From JAGXLC01 sp964585385 (GTDB taxonomy: Bacteria > Bacteroidota > Bacteroidia > Bacteroidales > UBA12077), in NCBI GenBank assembly GCA_964585385.1, contig CAZPDP010000001.1, forward strand, positions 193,293 through 257,292: DNA of 64,000 nt, given 5' to 3'. The translations under genes and the position numbers were made by a program. The first letter of the stretch is position 1; the number at the start of each line of letters is the position of its first letter. The notes under the pieces were generated by a model. The model was not told the origin of the DNA, searched no databases, and saw only the letters and a list, made by a program, of their open reading frames with translations. Of this stretch, positions 26,475-35,409 are shown piece after piece.

Positions 26475-27407
26475 TTAAGATGTAAAATTACTTCTTATTT
26501 CTTCAATTTTCTTTTTAAGGTTGTTATAAATCTCCGGTGTCATTGAAATTGTGGTTTCTGCTTTTAGAGTAGTAACGTTTGTCTCTTCATCAGTAACGGG
26601 TACTACTTTTGATGAAGTAATCTGTATTTGATCATACACTAGCTTTAGATCCTCGATTTCTAGTTTTATATCCTGAAGGTGCTGGTTTTCTGAATTTTTC
26701 TCAATGAGTTTCATAATGGTATTGAGAGCAAGTTTCTGATCGGCAATTCTTGCAATCAGTTCGCTATTGTTTATCTCGTTTTGTGTAGGATCTTCGCCTG
26801 CAAGGTTTGTGGCAAGGTAAAGGCCTTCAACCCATCCACCTATGAGTACAATTGTTGAAACTGCCTGCCTGTCATTTTCCTGGAAGAATGAGCTCGAATT
26901 CATTATGGTTTCTGAAATGATATCCAGAATCACATCCCTGTTGTTCACGTTGGCTTCCAGTCTTTGCACTGTGTTCTGATCAATAGCATGTAAAATGCCA
27001 AGGCCTTCAGCCATTTTTTTAGCCGCATTGATATAATCGATGGTTGTCTGGGTTTGATCATAAAGACTTGAATAGCTTAAATCCGTGGTGTAAACGCCAA
27101 GATTAAGGGCCATGCTTTTGGTGGTTATATATTGGGAAGTTTTATTAACAGGATTTAATAGTTCGGGGTTGTATGTGGTTCCTGATTGTTTGAGAATCAT
27201 GGCGACTTCAAGCGGAGAGGGCATTGAATAAAACATTTCTTTCACTGCTTTGACATCCTGAACCAGCTGGGTGTCAATCGTGTCAACAGTAATTGCATCC
27301 TCTGTATCTTCTGATTTGCTTTCTTTATCTTTTTGGCAACCGGATAAAGAAACAATAAATATTCCAAAGAACAAGAGTAAAAAAGGCTTGGTAAAATGTA
27401 TATTCAT
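26475..27407 (-). CDS. Lipoprotein of unknown function (paralogue B of the gene at 11976)
   Basis: A 310-residue lipoprotein: the hydrophobic segment at 8-23 ends in the lipobox SLSGC (Cys about residue 24). The acidic linker is followed by a mostly helical domain sharing LLNPV, the ALNLGVYTTDLSYSSLYDQT block and the LIGGWVEGLYLA patch with the protein at 11976-12896. The C-terminus is amphipathic and helical (KIEEIRSNF). No named family. It forms an operon with the 147-residue exported protein at 26018. Confidence 0.75.
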   Translation of the reverse strand: MNIHFTKPFLLLFFGIFIVSLSGCQKDKESKSEDTEDAITVDTIDTQLVQDVKAVKEMFYSMPSPLEVAMILKQSGTTYNPELLNPVNKTSQYITTKSMALNLGVYTTDLSYSSLYDQTQTTIDYINAAKKMAEGLGILHAIDQNTVQRLEANVNNRDVILDIISETIMNSSSFFQENDRQAVSTIVLIGGWVEGLYLATNLAGEDPTQNEINNSELIARIADQKLALNTIMKLIEKNSENQHLQDIKLEIEDLKLVYDQIQITSSKVVPVTDEETNVTTLKAETTISMTPEIYNNLKKKIEEIRSNFTS

Positions 27408-27567
27408 AATTAGCTAATTTTGATGTTGATATGCTATCTATCGTTTATATGGAATAAAAATACAACATTTCTTTAAACTATACCAAAAATATATCTTTTA
27501 AAATTTCTAACTAAAATAGGAACAAAATATATAATCACCAAAATTATTCGTTGAAAAAGAATTATTC

Positions 27568-27575
27568 TAATTTTG
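27568..27575 (+). promoter_or_regulatory. Putative -7 box (TAATTTTG)
   Basis: Exact TAnnTTTG match 26 bases upstream of the HEAT-like gene start at 27601. No TTG box at the usual 19-21 base distance. Confidence 0.3.
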
Positions 27576-27600
27576 TAGCAGATGAAAATTTTGGCATTTT

Positions 27601-28131
27601 ATGAATGGTAATAATCAAAAAAATAGAGAGTTAAAAAAGAGGCTTGAGCAGAAAGATACCAGTGTCCTCCTCCAAACTCTTAAAGAGGTAAAAATGGAAG
27701 GTAACCATTCCCTGATTCCCTACCTTGTATTAATATTAAATGAAAATGATTCTCCCGATATACAGAACAGAATATTAGATATACTTAACAACCTGAATGC
27801 GCAGGCAGCAGCTCCTTATTTAATTGAAGCAATACAGAACACAGGGGATAACAGAGTTTTAAATTATTTAATAAGTGCATGCTGGAAGAATGGGCTGGAT
27901 TACAGTGAGTTTATTGATGTTTTTGTGGATCTGTTTATCCAGCATGATTTTGATATTGCACTTGAGGCTTTTACTGTCATTGAGAATACAACTAAACACG
28001 TCGAAAATTCAGAGATTGACAGGACAATACAACATATAAAAAACCATTTAAAAAATTTGGGCAGGGAAAAGCAGGCTTTAATTAAGGAATTACTTTATAT
28101 GCTGGAAAGAAGAAGAGAAAACAATAATTAG
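27601..28131 (+). CDS. HEAT-repeat-like helical protein, 176 aa
   Basis: All-helical soluble protein with alternating amphipathic helices of the HEAT/armadillo type: SLIPYLVLILNENDSPDIQNRILDILNNLN and AAAPYLIEAIQNTGDNRVLNYLISACWKNG are consecutive repeats of about 35 residues. Such proteins are scaffolds. It ends 11 bases before the exonuclease/GIY-YIG gene, so a shared transcript and a possible partnership with that nuclease are likely (inference). Confidence 0.65.
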   Translation: MNGNNQKNRELKKRLEQKDTSVLLQTLKEVKMEGNHSLIPYLVLILNENDSPDIQNRILDILNNLNAQAAAPYLIEAIQNTGDNRVLNYLISACWKNGLDYSEFIDVFVDLFIQHDFDIALEAFTVIENTTKHVENSEIDRTIQHIKNHLKNLGREKQALIKELLYMLERRRENNN

Positions 28132-28142
28132 GGTTTATACGG

Positions 28143-29486
28143 ATGTTTGCTGTTATAGATATTGAAACCACCGGCATCAGTCCTAAATCTGAGAAGATTA
28201 CGGAAATTGCAATTATAATTTATGATGGGCTTAAAGTGGTTGATGAATATAAGACTCTAATAAACCCGGAAAAGTATATTCCCAAAAACATTACCCGTCT
28301 GACCGGTATCACCAATGATATGGTAAAAGATGCCCCCAAATTCTGGGAAATTGCGAAAGATATAGTATTGCTTACTGAAGGGAAAACATTTGTTGCTCAC
28401 AATGTAAGTTTTGATTATAATTTTGTTAAGCAGGAATTTGCTGAACTGGGTTATAAATTTCAAAGGGAAAAGCTTTGCACTGTTAAACTTAGCCGGAAAA
28501 TTTTACCCGGGAAAAAATCCTACAGCCTGGGTAAAATATCTAAAGAGCTGGATATTGAAATTGAGAGCAGGCACAGAGCTTATGGAGATGCATTGGCTAC
28601 TGTCCGGTTACTGGATTATCTTTTGAAAATCGATAAAACTACCAACCGGAATCTAAAAATAAACAACAGACTGGATAATATTTCTATAATTGAGAATCTT
28701 CCGGAAGATACGGGAGTTTATTATTTTCACAATAAAGATGGTGACGTCATTTATATCGGGAAAAGTAAGAATATAAAAAAACGGGTAAGGAGCCATTTTA
28801 ATCATTTTAGTTCGGAAAGGTCTTTGAGAATGCTTGAACAAATTTATGATATTACCTGCGAGATTACCGGAAGCGAATTGATTGCCTTACTAAAAGAATC
28901 TTCTGTGATAAAAGAGTTTAAACCGGTTTATAACAAAGCCCAGCGTAGAAAAGCCTCCCATTTTTTTATTTGCCATCACACAGATGAATATGGCTATATT
29001 AATTTCTCAGTCAAGAAGCAATGCCATAAAAAGAATCTTGTTGCTTCTTTCTCTTCTTACAAAGAAGCCAGGGAGTACCTTTTCCGGTTAGCAGAAACTC
29101 ATAATTTGTGTCAGAAATTATGTGGATTATACCAGAATGCAGGACCCTGTTTTGATTACCATATAAATAGATGCTCCGGAGCTTGCATACAAAAAGAGGA
29201 TGTCCGGACATATAACAAACGCGCAATGGCATTAATTGAATATTATCATTTTGGTGAAGAGAACTTTTTTATTATTGACAAGGGAAGAAATTTTGATGAG
29301 AATTCGGTTGTGAAAATTGAAAATGGTACCTATAAGGGATTCGGATATTTTAGTAGTGATGATGTGGATGCAAATCCAGGTTTGATTCATGATATTATTG
29401 AATACCAGGAAGATAACAGGGAGGTGAGAAGGATAATCAATGGATATCTTCAGAAGAACAGTGTAAAAAAGATCCTAAGGTATTAA
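28143..29486 (+). CDS. DnaQ-type exonuclease fused to GIY-YIG (UvrC/Cho-like) nuclease
   Basis: A 447-residue fusion. Residues 1-165 form a DEDDh 3'-5' exonuclease: VIDIETTG (D and E), HNVSFDYNF (D) and HRAYGDALAT (H and D), all intact. Residues about 180-280 are a GIY-YIG endonuclease domain with TGVYYFHN and DVIYIGKSKNIKKRVRSHF, as in UvrC and Cho. A cysteine-bearing UvrC-like segment follows (CQKLCGLY...CFDYHINRCSGAC, about 322-352). This architecture is known as the polC-epsilon/UvrC-like fusion and probably acts in DNA repair. It has no UvrC helix-hairpin-helix or second nuclease half. Confidence 0.88.
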   Translation: MFAVIDIETTGISPKSEKITEIAIIIYDGLKVVDEYKTLINPEKYIPKNITRLTGITNDMVKDAPKFWEIAKDIVLLTEGKTFVAHNVSFDYNFVKQEFAELGYKFQREKLCTVKLSRKILPGKKSYSLGKISKELDIEIESRHRAYGDALATVRLLDYLLKIDKTTNRNLKINNRLDNISIIENLPEDTGVYYFHNKDGDVIYIGKSKNIKKRVRSHFNHFSSERSLRMLEQIYDITCEITGSELIALLKESSVIKEFKPVYNKAQRRKASHFFICHHTDEYGYINFSVKKQCHKKNLVASFSSYKEAREYLFRLAETHNLCQKLCGLYQNAGPCFDYHINRCSGACIQKEDVRTYNKRAMALIEYYHFGEENFFIIDKGRNFDENSVVKIENGTYKGFGYFSSDDVDANPGLIHDIIEYQEDNREVRRIINGYLQKNSVKKILRY

Positions 29487-29588
29487 CCTCTACAAATTAA
29501 CATTTTATTAATTATTTTAAACTGCCCGTAAAATAAAAAGTGAATTTACTGTAATGATTCCCTAAATTTTGCGAAATTTAATCTCGAA

Positions 29589-30491
29589 ATGAAACGATAT
29601 CTACATATCGTCACCCTTCTTTTTTTGCAGATTGTATTTGCTACGAGTCTGCATGGGCAAAACAGATTAAATCTCTCAGGAACCATCTATGATGAAGACG
29701 GGATGTTGGAGGATGCTGAGATATTAATTGAGCATGATTCTGTAATCATCTCTGAACATAGCTCAAATAAAGGTGGCAGATTCTTCTTTGAGTTAGATTT
29801 TGAAAGGGAATATTTGGTAACCTTCACCAGTGATGGTTATTCACCAAAAAAGATACTCATTGATACTGATTTACCCGAAGGGAAGGATCCGGAACTATTC
29901 CAGATGGTTTCAATGAAGCTTGAATTGATAAAGCAATATGGGCAGACGATTGATTCAGATGTTCTGGGCATAATTAAATTCAGCAGGGTTACCAAAGAAT
30001 TTGCTTATGAATCAAGATACGACGCCAATCCTTTTTTGAATGTACAGGTAGTAGGCATAGACTATTATATGTCAGAGGATAAGCGAGATCTACTAAGTGA
30101 AGAGGAGATTGAAATGCTAAATATGAATTTTAATATAAAGGAAGATCAGATTGCATCGACAAAGGAAGACTACTATTCAGGGATTGAAATAAACAGGGAG
30201 CTATTTCTGGGAGAAAAAATAGATTCCTTCCATTTTGAAGAAATACCGGTGAATGAGGGTAAATTTATCAATGATACGGTAATCAACAGGTATAGTCAAC
30301 GGGGTATAGAAATAACCGAAGTAATAATTAATGCTGATGATATCTTAAAAGTATTTCACAGGGCAAAACATAATTGGGGACCGGTATATTACTTCAGGAA
30401 TTACCGGCCCATAACCCGAGCTCATTTTTATATACAAACACTGTTAGATAAGAAAAACAGGGGTGGAAATTATCAGAGTAACATAAATTAA
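29589..30491 (+). CDS. Secreted protein with carboxypeptidase regulatory-like N-terminal domain
   Basis: A 300-residue protein with a signal peptide at residues 1-23 (LHIVTLLFLQIVFATSLHG). Residues about 26-110 form a beta-sandwich of the carboxypeptidase regulatory or CNA-B type (LNLSGTIYDEDGMLEDAEILIEHDSVI...GYSPKKILID), common in Bacteroidota envelope proteins. The rest (about 110-300) is not recognised. It probably acts in the periplasm or at the outer membrane. No sorting domain is present at its own end; a broken one lies directly downstream. Confidence 0.6.
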   Translation: MKRYLHIVTLLFLQIVFATSLHGQNRLNLSGTIYDEDGMLEDAEILIEHDSVIISEHSSNKGGRFFFELDFEREYLVTFTSDGYSPKKILIDTDLPEGKDPELFQMVSMKLELIKQYGQTIDSDVLGIIKFSRVTKEFAYESRYDANPFLNVQVVGIDYYMSEDKRDLLSEEEIEMLNMNFNIKEDQIASTKEDYYSGIEINRELFLGEKIDSFHFEEIPVNEGKFINDTVINRYSQRGIEITEVIINADDILKVFHRAKHNWGPVYYFRNYRPITRAHFYIQTLLDKKNRGGNYQSNIN

Positions 30492-30524
30492 TTTACAGAC
30501 TTTTTTTGCTTTTCATTACTTTTA

Positions 30525-30926
30525 TTGAATTATGGCTATCTTCCTCCTTTGAAAATTCTTTTAAAGGATCGATGTTCAAATACCTGGAAAGAGATCTACC
30601 AGGCCGGTATAGCTACTGTCGGCACGGTTGATACAACTATTACTACCGGCTTAGGTGAACAGCAGAGTGAAATACCCGGGTTTACTGTATTCCCGAATCC
30701 AACATTGAATCACCTGAATATTTTATTTGATAACAAACTGACAAATAGAGCAGAAGTGCTAATATACAGCAATCTTGGAGAACTTGTTTTAAGGGAGCAG
30801 ATCTAGCCTCATAGTCAGCATAAAAAACTGAATTTGAATCATCTTGTCAGTGGTATATATCATATGAAGATTATTTCAGGAAATATAATTATTGGTGTTG
30901 AGAAAATTTTTATTGCCAGTGATTGA
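30525..30926 (+). pseudogene. Decayed T9SS type A sorting-domain fragment with frameshift
   Basis: The open frame from 30525 reaches a stop at 30804-30806 and encodes FTVFPNPTLNHLNILFDN followed by AEVLIYSNLGELVLREQI, the first half of a T9SS type A C-terminal sorting domain. Read in the next frame, about 30808-30926 continues it: LNHLVSGIYHMKIISGN, then IGVEKIFIASD and a stop at 30924. One frameshift near 30800-30808 therefore broke the domain. The passenger protein that should precede it is missing, so this is a remnant of a larger secreted-protein gene. Confidence 0.75.
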
Positions 30927-31036
30927 CTTCCGTGCATTTTGACATTAATTTTTCAGAAGTCTGGTGTTTTTCATCAGATTTCTTTTTATTTAATCTAAAT
31001 TGAAATAAATTTGACTCCTTTAATCAGGAATAATAT

Positions 31037-31699
31037 ATGGACAGTGTAGAGACTAAATTATCATATCAGGTATTAGAAACCAAGCGTCTAACAGAAGACA
31101 CTTTTTCTATTCGATTCAACCGTAATGGAATGAAGTTCAGAGCCGGGCAGCACATTATGCTTGGCGTGAAAGGAGATTATAATACAAGAGAATACAGTAT
31201 TTACAGTGGGGAGGAAGATCCATACCTGGAAGTTTTGATTAAACAGATAAATGAAGGATACTTAACTCCACGGCTCAGTCAGGTAAAAGAAGGGGATGAG
31301 TTAGAGGTTCATGGTCCTATGGGCTACTTTACAATTAATAAAAAGACACTCGATACGCATAAGTTTGTTTTGATTGCCAGTGGTACAGGGATTGCTCCAT
31401 TTAAGAGTTTTGTCAAGACATACAGCAAACTGGATTACACTATTCTTCATGGAATTAGATATGCAGAAGAAGCCTATGACGCGGATCTTTATGATCCGGA
31501 CAGGTACATATCCTGTACTTCCAGAAATTCCAATGGTAAGTATGCCGGAAGAACTACAGATTATCTCAGGGAAAATGATTTTGAAGATAATTCACTTTTC
31601 TATTTCTGCGGTAATAGTAAGATGATTTTTGATGCCATGGATATATTAAAAGGCAAAGGATTTGGCAGGGACCAGATGTTTGCTGAAATATATTTCTAA
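31037..31699 (+). CDS. FAD-dependent ferredoxin/flavodoxin-NADP reductase-like protein
   Basis: A 220-residue FNR-fold oxidoreductase. The FAD domain (1-105) has FRAGQHIMLG and REYSIYSGEEDP (the RxYS FAD motif). The NAD(P) domain (105-220) has LIASGTGIAPFKSF, ILHGIRYAEEAYD and FYFCGNSKMIFDAM. The C-terminus ends in an aromatic residue (EIYF), as in plant-type and bacterial FNRs. It lacks a fused iron-sulfur domain, so it passes electrons between NAD(P)H and an unidentified carrier. Followed by a strong terminator. Confidence 0.85.
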   Translation: MDSVETKLSYQVLETKRLTEDTFSIRFNRNGMKFRAGQHIMLGVKGDYNTREYSIYSGEEDPYLEVLIKQINEGYLTPRLSQVKEGDELEVHGPMGYFTINKKTLDTHKFVLIASGTGIAPFKSFVKTYSKLDYTILHGIRYAEEAYDADLYDPDRYISCTSRNSNGKYAGRTTDYLRENDFEDNSLFYFCGNSKMIFDAMDILKGKGFGRDQMFAEIYF

Positions 31700-31727
31700 T
31701 TTGCGGTTCATGTTAGTTTTTTTTAAG

Positions 31728-31757
31728 CCTCCGGTTATTGTTTCCGGAGGTTTTTTT
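31728..31757. terminator. Bidirectional terminator overlapping the DoxX-like gene end
   Basis: CCTCCGG (31728-31734) and CCGGAGG (31744-31750) form a perfect 7-bp GC-rich stem with a 9-base loop and T7 after it on the plus strand. On the minus strand an A/T run also follows. The minus-strand stop codon of the DoxX-like gene (31735-31737) lies in the loop. Confidence 0.85.
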
Positions 31758-32232
31758 CTGGTTCCGGGATTATTTTTCCCCCTCTGACTGTGGCTCCCAG
31801 CACAATTCCGGCACTGATTACTACAAGGTTTTTGAAAATATACTGACCCTCGAGAGTCAGAATAAAGGGGAAAGTCCGGAAAACATCACCAGGAAAAAGA
31901 ACGATAGGTGTCATAGTCCCTATCATCTGAACAAAGAGAAGCAGAAGGGTTTCTCTCAGGAAAATCCCGGTAATCAGGCCCAAACCTATTAGTGATTCCC
32001 AAATTGCCAGTACAATTAAGATGGTTTCTGAATTCAACAGGTTAAAGCTCAATAATTTGATTGTCCTGACAGCTAGACCTTCAGCCGGACTGGCCCCCGG
32101 GAAAAATTTTAACAGACCGAACCAGAGGAATATGATACCAATGCTAATTCTAAGAAGCAATATTCCATTGCGGCTCATCCATTGCGTAAGCTTAATATCG
32201 ATTTTGCGGGTAAATTTTGTATTGATTAACAT
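31735..32232 (-). CDS. DoxX-like membrane protein
   Basis: A 165-residue integral membrane protein with four hydrophobic helices, like DoxX/YkgB-type proteins: LLRISIGIIFLWFGLLKFFPG (first helix), ILIVLAIWESLIGLGLITGIF, LLLLFVQMIGTMTPIVLFP and LVVISAGIVLGAT. Function unknown; some relatives act with oxidoreductases. The ATG at 32232 gives a normal N-terminus. A longer in-frame ATG at 32283 exists. The C-terminal codons double as the terminator stem. Confidence 0.75.
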   Translation of the reverse strand: MLINTKFTRKIDIKLTQWMSRNGILLLRISIGIIFLWFGLLKFFPGASPAEGLAVRTIKLLSFNLLNSETILIVLAIWESLIGLGLITGIFLRETLLLLFVQMIGTMTPIVLFPGDVFRTFPFILTLEGQYIFKNLVVISAGIVLGATVRGGKIIPEPEKNLRKQ

Positions 32233-32363
32233 AAGACTGTGTTTATTTAAACTGATTAAAAATAGCATCGAGTATTCTAACATTGTGAATACATTAACGG
32301 TTCACTTTAAAAAGCTGTTTTATGACATTTTTCAGCAAAATTGGTTACCTTTAAAAGAAAAAA

Positions 32364-34247
32364 ATGATGCGTAGTTTAATGATTTCCTGTTTTTTAGTGA
32401 TTTTCCTGATACCTGCTTTAAATGCTCAGGATGAAAATATTATTCCGGCCAGAGATATTAAAGAAGCTATTGCAAATGGTACCAGAACGGCAATCGGGGT
32501 GCCTGGCGAAAGATACTGGCAGAACAGGGCAGATTATGAGATAATGGTCACCTTAGTTCCATCAAAAAGGATATTGCAGGGTGAGGAAACCATTACTTAT
32601 TTTAACAATAGCCCTCAAAAACTTGGAAAAATTGTGTTCAAGCTCTATCAAAATCTTTATAAAACGGGAGCAGCCAGAGATTTTTCATTAAGTCCAAATG
32701 ATATTCACTCTGGTGTAGATTGGGAATTCAGGCACGCAACAGAAGAGAAACTGGATACAGCTTTTGAAGATGGCACAAATTTGATTGCCCGTTTAAAAGA
32801 CTCTTTAAAACCGGGAGATTCTCTGAAGTTATCCCTCCGCTGGGAATTTGAAATTCCGGGGCATTCGGATGTGCGTATGGGAGCAATGAATGATTCTGCC
32901 TTTTTCCTGGGTTTCTGGTATCCACGTATAGCTGTTTATGATGATTTGAGTGGTTGGGATTTGATACAGCACACAGGCAACCAGGAATTTTATCACGACA
33001 GGGGAGATTATGAGGTTTATATTGCGGTTCCGCGGGGTTACATGGTAATGGCTACGGGAGTTCTTCAAAATCCCAATGTAGTTTTTAAAAAGCCTTATCT
33101 TGAGCGCTATCAAAAGGCGCTGAAAAGTGATTCTATTGTTTCTGTTGTTGATAAATCTGATATAAGCAGGACCAGCGAGATATTCAGCAAAAATGTCTGG
33201 ATATACAAAGCTAAAAATGTTCCTGATTTTGCGTTTGGTGCAAGCAATCATCATTTATGGGATGCAACAAGTATCCTGATTGATACCGTTTCTGAACAGC
33301 GGGTGCTTGTACAGTCTGCTTATAAGAAAGAATCAAAAGATTTCGAAGAAGTAGCTGAGTTTGCAAAAAAAACATTGCAATACCTATCTTTTGAATTCCC
33401 GGGCTATCCTTATCCTTTCCCGGCAGTTAGTATTTTCAATGGTACAAATGGAAGTAGCGGTATGGAATATCCTATGATTGCCAACAACCCTTCAGCTGCA
33501 CAGAGAGGAAGGACACTGGATGTAACGGCTCATGAAATTACACATAATTTTCTTCCTTTTTACGTATTGACCAATGAAACTCAGTATGCATGGATGGATG
33601 AGGCTTTTGCTGCTATGATACCATATAAATTACAAGAGAAAACAGAACCTTCCTTAAACAGGCTGACACGGTATACCAAAAGGGTATCAAGCCTTGCAGA
33701 CAGCGAAGAACACGTTTCAACCATGACTCTTTCATCTGCTATCAGCGGCCGGGTTCCTTATTATTTTACTAATTATACAAAACCTGCATTGGCTTTATAT
33801 TATCTTGAAGAAATATTGGGCACTGAAAATTTCGAAAAAGCTATCCAGGAATATTTCACAATTTGGCAGGGTAAACATCCCACACCCTACGATTTCTTTT
33901 TCTTCATGAACAGGGAAACTCAAAGTAATCTCAACTGGTTCTGGAAACCCTGGTTCTTTGAACCGGCATGGCCGGATTTAGGTATTCTTAAGGTAGAAGA
34001 GGAGACTCATATGTATAAAATTACCATTAAGAGAAAAGGGGATTTGCCAGTTCCGGTAAGGTTAAAAGTTACTTTTGAAGATGGGACAAATTATTCTGTC
34101 AATAAAGCCGCAGATGTATGGAAGGAAGGAAATAACCACCTGGTTGTACCGCTGAAAACAAATAAGGAAATCAGAAGAATAAAACTTGGAGATGAGTATA
34201 TACCCGATGTTTCAAAAGAAGATAATGTTTACACTATAAATCGCTAA
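32364..34247 (+). CDS. M1 family zinc metallopeptidase, exported
   Basis: A 627-residue aminopeptidase-like enzyme. Signal peptide at residues 1-21 (SCFLVIFLIPALNA). The zinc site is intact: H390, E391 and H394 in HEITH, and the third ligand E413 in WMDEAFA, 18 residues later. GSSGMEYPM (about 370-378) is the exopeptidase-type substrate loop. Bacteroidota homologues are large exported M1 peptidases used in peptide digestion. The next two genes (P1 peptidase, racemase) follow within 13 bases and by overlap, so the three probably form a peptide/amino acid operon. Confidence 0.92.
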   Translation: MMRSLMISCFLVIFLIPALNAQDENIIPARDIKEAIANGTRTAIGVPGERYWQNRADYEIMVTLVPSKRILQGEETITYFNNSPQKLGKIVFKLYQNLYKTGAARDFSLSPNDIHSGVDWEFRHATEEKLDTAFEDGTNLIARLKDSLKPGDSLKLSLRWEFEIPGHSDVRMGAMNDSAFFLGFWYPRIAVYDDLSGWDLIQHTGNQEFYHDRGDYEVYIAVPRGYMVMATGVLQNPNVVFKKPYLERYQKALKSDSIVSVVDKSDISRTSEIFSKNVWIYKAKNVPDFAFGASNHHLWDATSILIDTVSEQRVLVQSAYKKESKDFEEVAEFAKKTLQYLSFEFPGYPYPFPAVSIFNGTNGSSGMEYPMIANNPSAAQRGRTLDVTAHEITHNFLPFYVLTNETQYAWMDEAFAAMIPYKLQEKTEPSLNRLTRYTKRVSSLADSEEHVSTMTLSSAISGRVPYYFTNYTKPALALYYLEEILGTENFEKAIQEYFTIWQGKHPTPYDFFFFMNRETQSNLNWFWKPWFFEPAWPDLGILKVEEETHMYKITIKRKGDLPVPVRLKVTFEDGTNYSVNKAADVWKEGNNHLVVPLKTNKEIRRIKLGDEYIPDVSKEDNVYTINR

Positions 34248-34260
34248 AATACAATGAGCT

Positions 34261-35409
34261 ATGATTATCAACAGGCAGAGAACAATCAGTATACTTATTC
34301 TGACATTAATTACCTTTTCAGTTTTTGCTCAGAAAAGAACCAGGGAGTTGGGAATTAAGCCGGGCGTATTACCTACAGGAGAACTTAATGCTATTACAGA
34401 TGTAGAAGGAGTGGAGGTTGGCCATTTTACTCTTATTGAGGGGGAGGACATCAGGACGGGTGTTACCTCTGTTTTACCCCATCAGGGTAATATTTTCCAG
34501 GAGAAAGTTCCTGCGGCTATTCATATTGGCAATGGATTTGGCAAGCTAGCCGGTTATACGCAGGTCGAAGAACTGGGCAACCTTGAAACGCCTGTAATAC
34601 TAACAAATACTTTATCGGTCCCGGTTGCCTCGCAGGCCCTCATTAGATATACCCTTGGATTACCGGGTAATGAGAATGTTCATTCTGTTAATCCGGTTGT
34701 TGGTGAAACAAACGATGGGTGGCTTAATGACATCCGGGGCATGCACATAAAAGAAAATCATGTTCTGGAGGCCATTGAGAATGCAAATACCGGAATAGTA
34801 AAGGAAGGAAATGTCGGAGCAGGAACAGGAACAATATGTTTTGGTTTTAAAGGAGGAATTGGAACCTCTTCAAGGGTTTTACCGGAGAAAGAAGGGGGCT
34901 ATACAATAGGGGTACTTGTGCAGGCGAATTTTGGCGGCGTTTTACAGATAGATGGAGTTCCGGTAGGAGAAGAACTGGATCAGCACTACATGCATGAAAG
35001 TCTTAAGGATAAGGCCGATGGCTCCTGTATGATTGTGGTGGCTACCAATGCTCCTCTTTCAGCAAGAAATTTGAAGAGACTTGCTAAAAGAGCTATGCTG
35101 GGTCTTGCAAAAACCGGGGGCATTTCGTCTAATGGGAGCGGTGATTATGTGATTGCTTTTTCTACTGATAAAAATATACGGGTTCCTTACGATTCAGGGT
35201 CGAATGTACAGGAAAAGAATGTGCTCAGAAACAATTCTATGTCACCTCTTTTTATGGCTACTATTGAAGCAACCGAAGAGGCTATTTTAAACTCATTGTT
35301 TGCAGCAGAGTCAATAAAAGGGAGAGAAGGCCATACGATAAAAGCTTTACCTGTTCAGAAAACCATGGAAATCTTAAAAGAATATAACGCAATTGATGGA
35401 GAATTATAA
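34261..35409 (+). CDS. P1 family peptidase (DmpA/BapA type), exported
   Basis: A 382-residue N-terminal-nucleophile hydrolase that self-cleaves and acts as an aminopeptidase, often on D-amino acid or beta-peptides (family knowledge). Signal peptide at residues 1-23 (ISILILTLITFSVFA). Self-cleavage is expected at G-S in DGSCMIVVATNAPLSARN. Other marks are NAITDVEGVEVGHFTL at the start, VPAAIHIGNGFGK and GAGTGTICFGFKGGIGTSS. Full length. Overlaps the racemase start by 14 bases, so the two are coupled, in keeping with D-amino acid or peptide handling. Confidence 0.9.
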   Translation: MIINRQRTISILILTLITFSVFAQKRTRELGIKPGVLPTGELNAITDVEGVEVGHFTLIEGEDIRTGVTSVLPHQGNIFQEKVPAAIHIGNGFGKLAGYTQVEELGNLETPVILTNTLSVPVASQALIRYTLGLPGNENVHSVNPVVGETNDGWLNDIRGMHIKENHVLEAIENANTGIVKEGNVGAGTGTICFGFKGGIGTSSRVLPEKEGGYTIGVLVQANFGGVLQIDGVPVGEELDQHYMHESLKDKADGSCMIVVATNAPLSARNLKRLAKRAMLGLAKTGGISSNGSGDYVIAFSTDKNIRVPYDSGSNVQEKNVLRNNSMSPLFMATIEATEEAILNSLFAAESIKGREGHTIKALPVQKTMEILKEYNAIDGEL

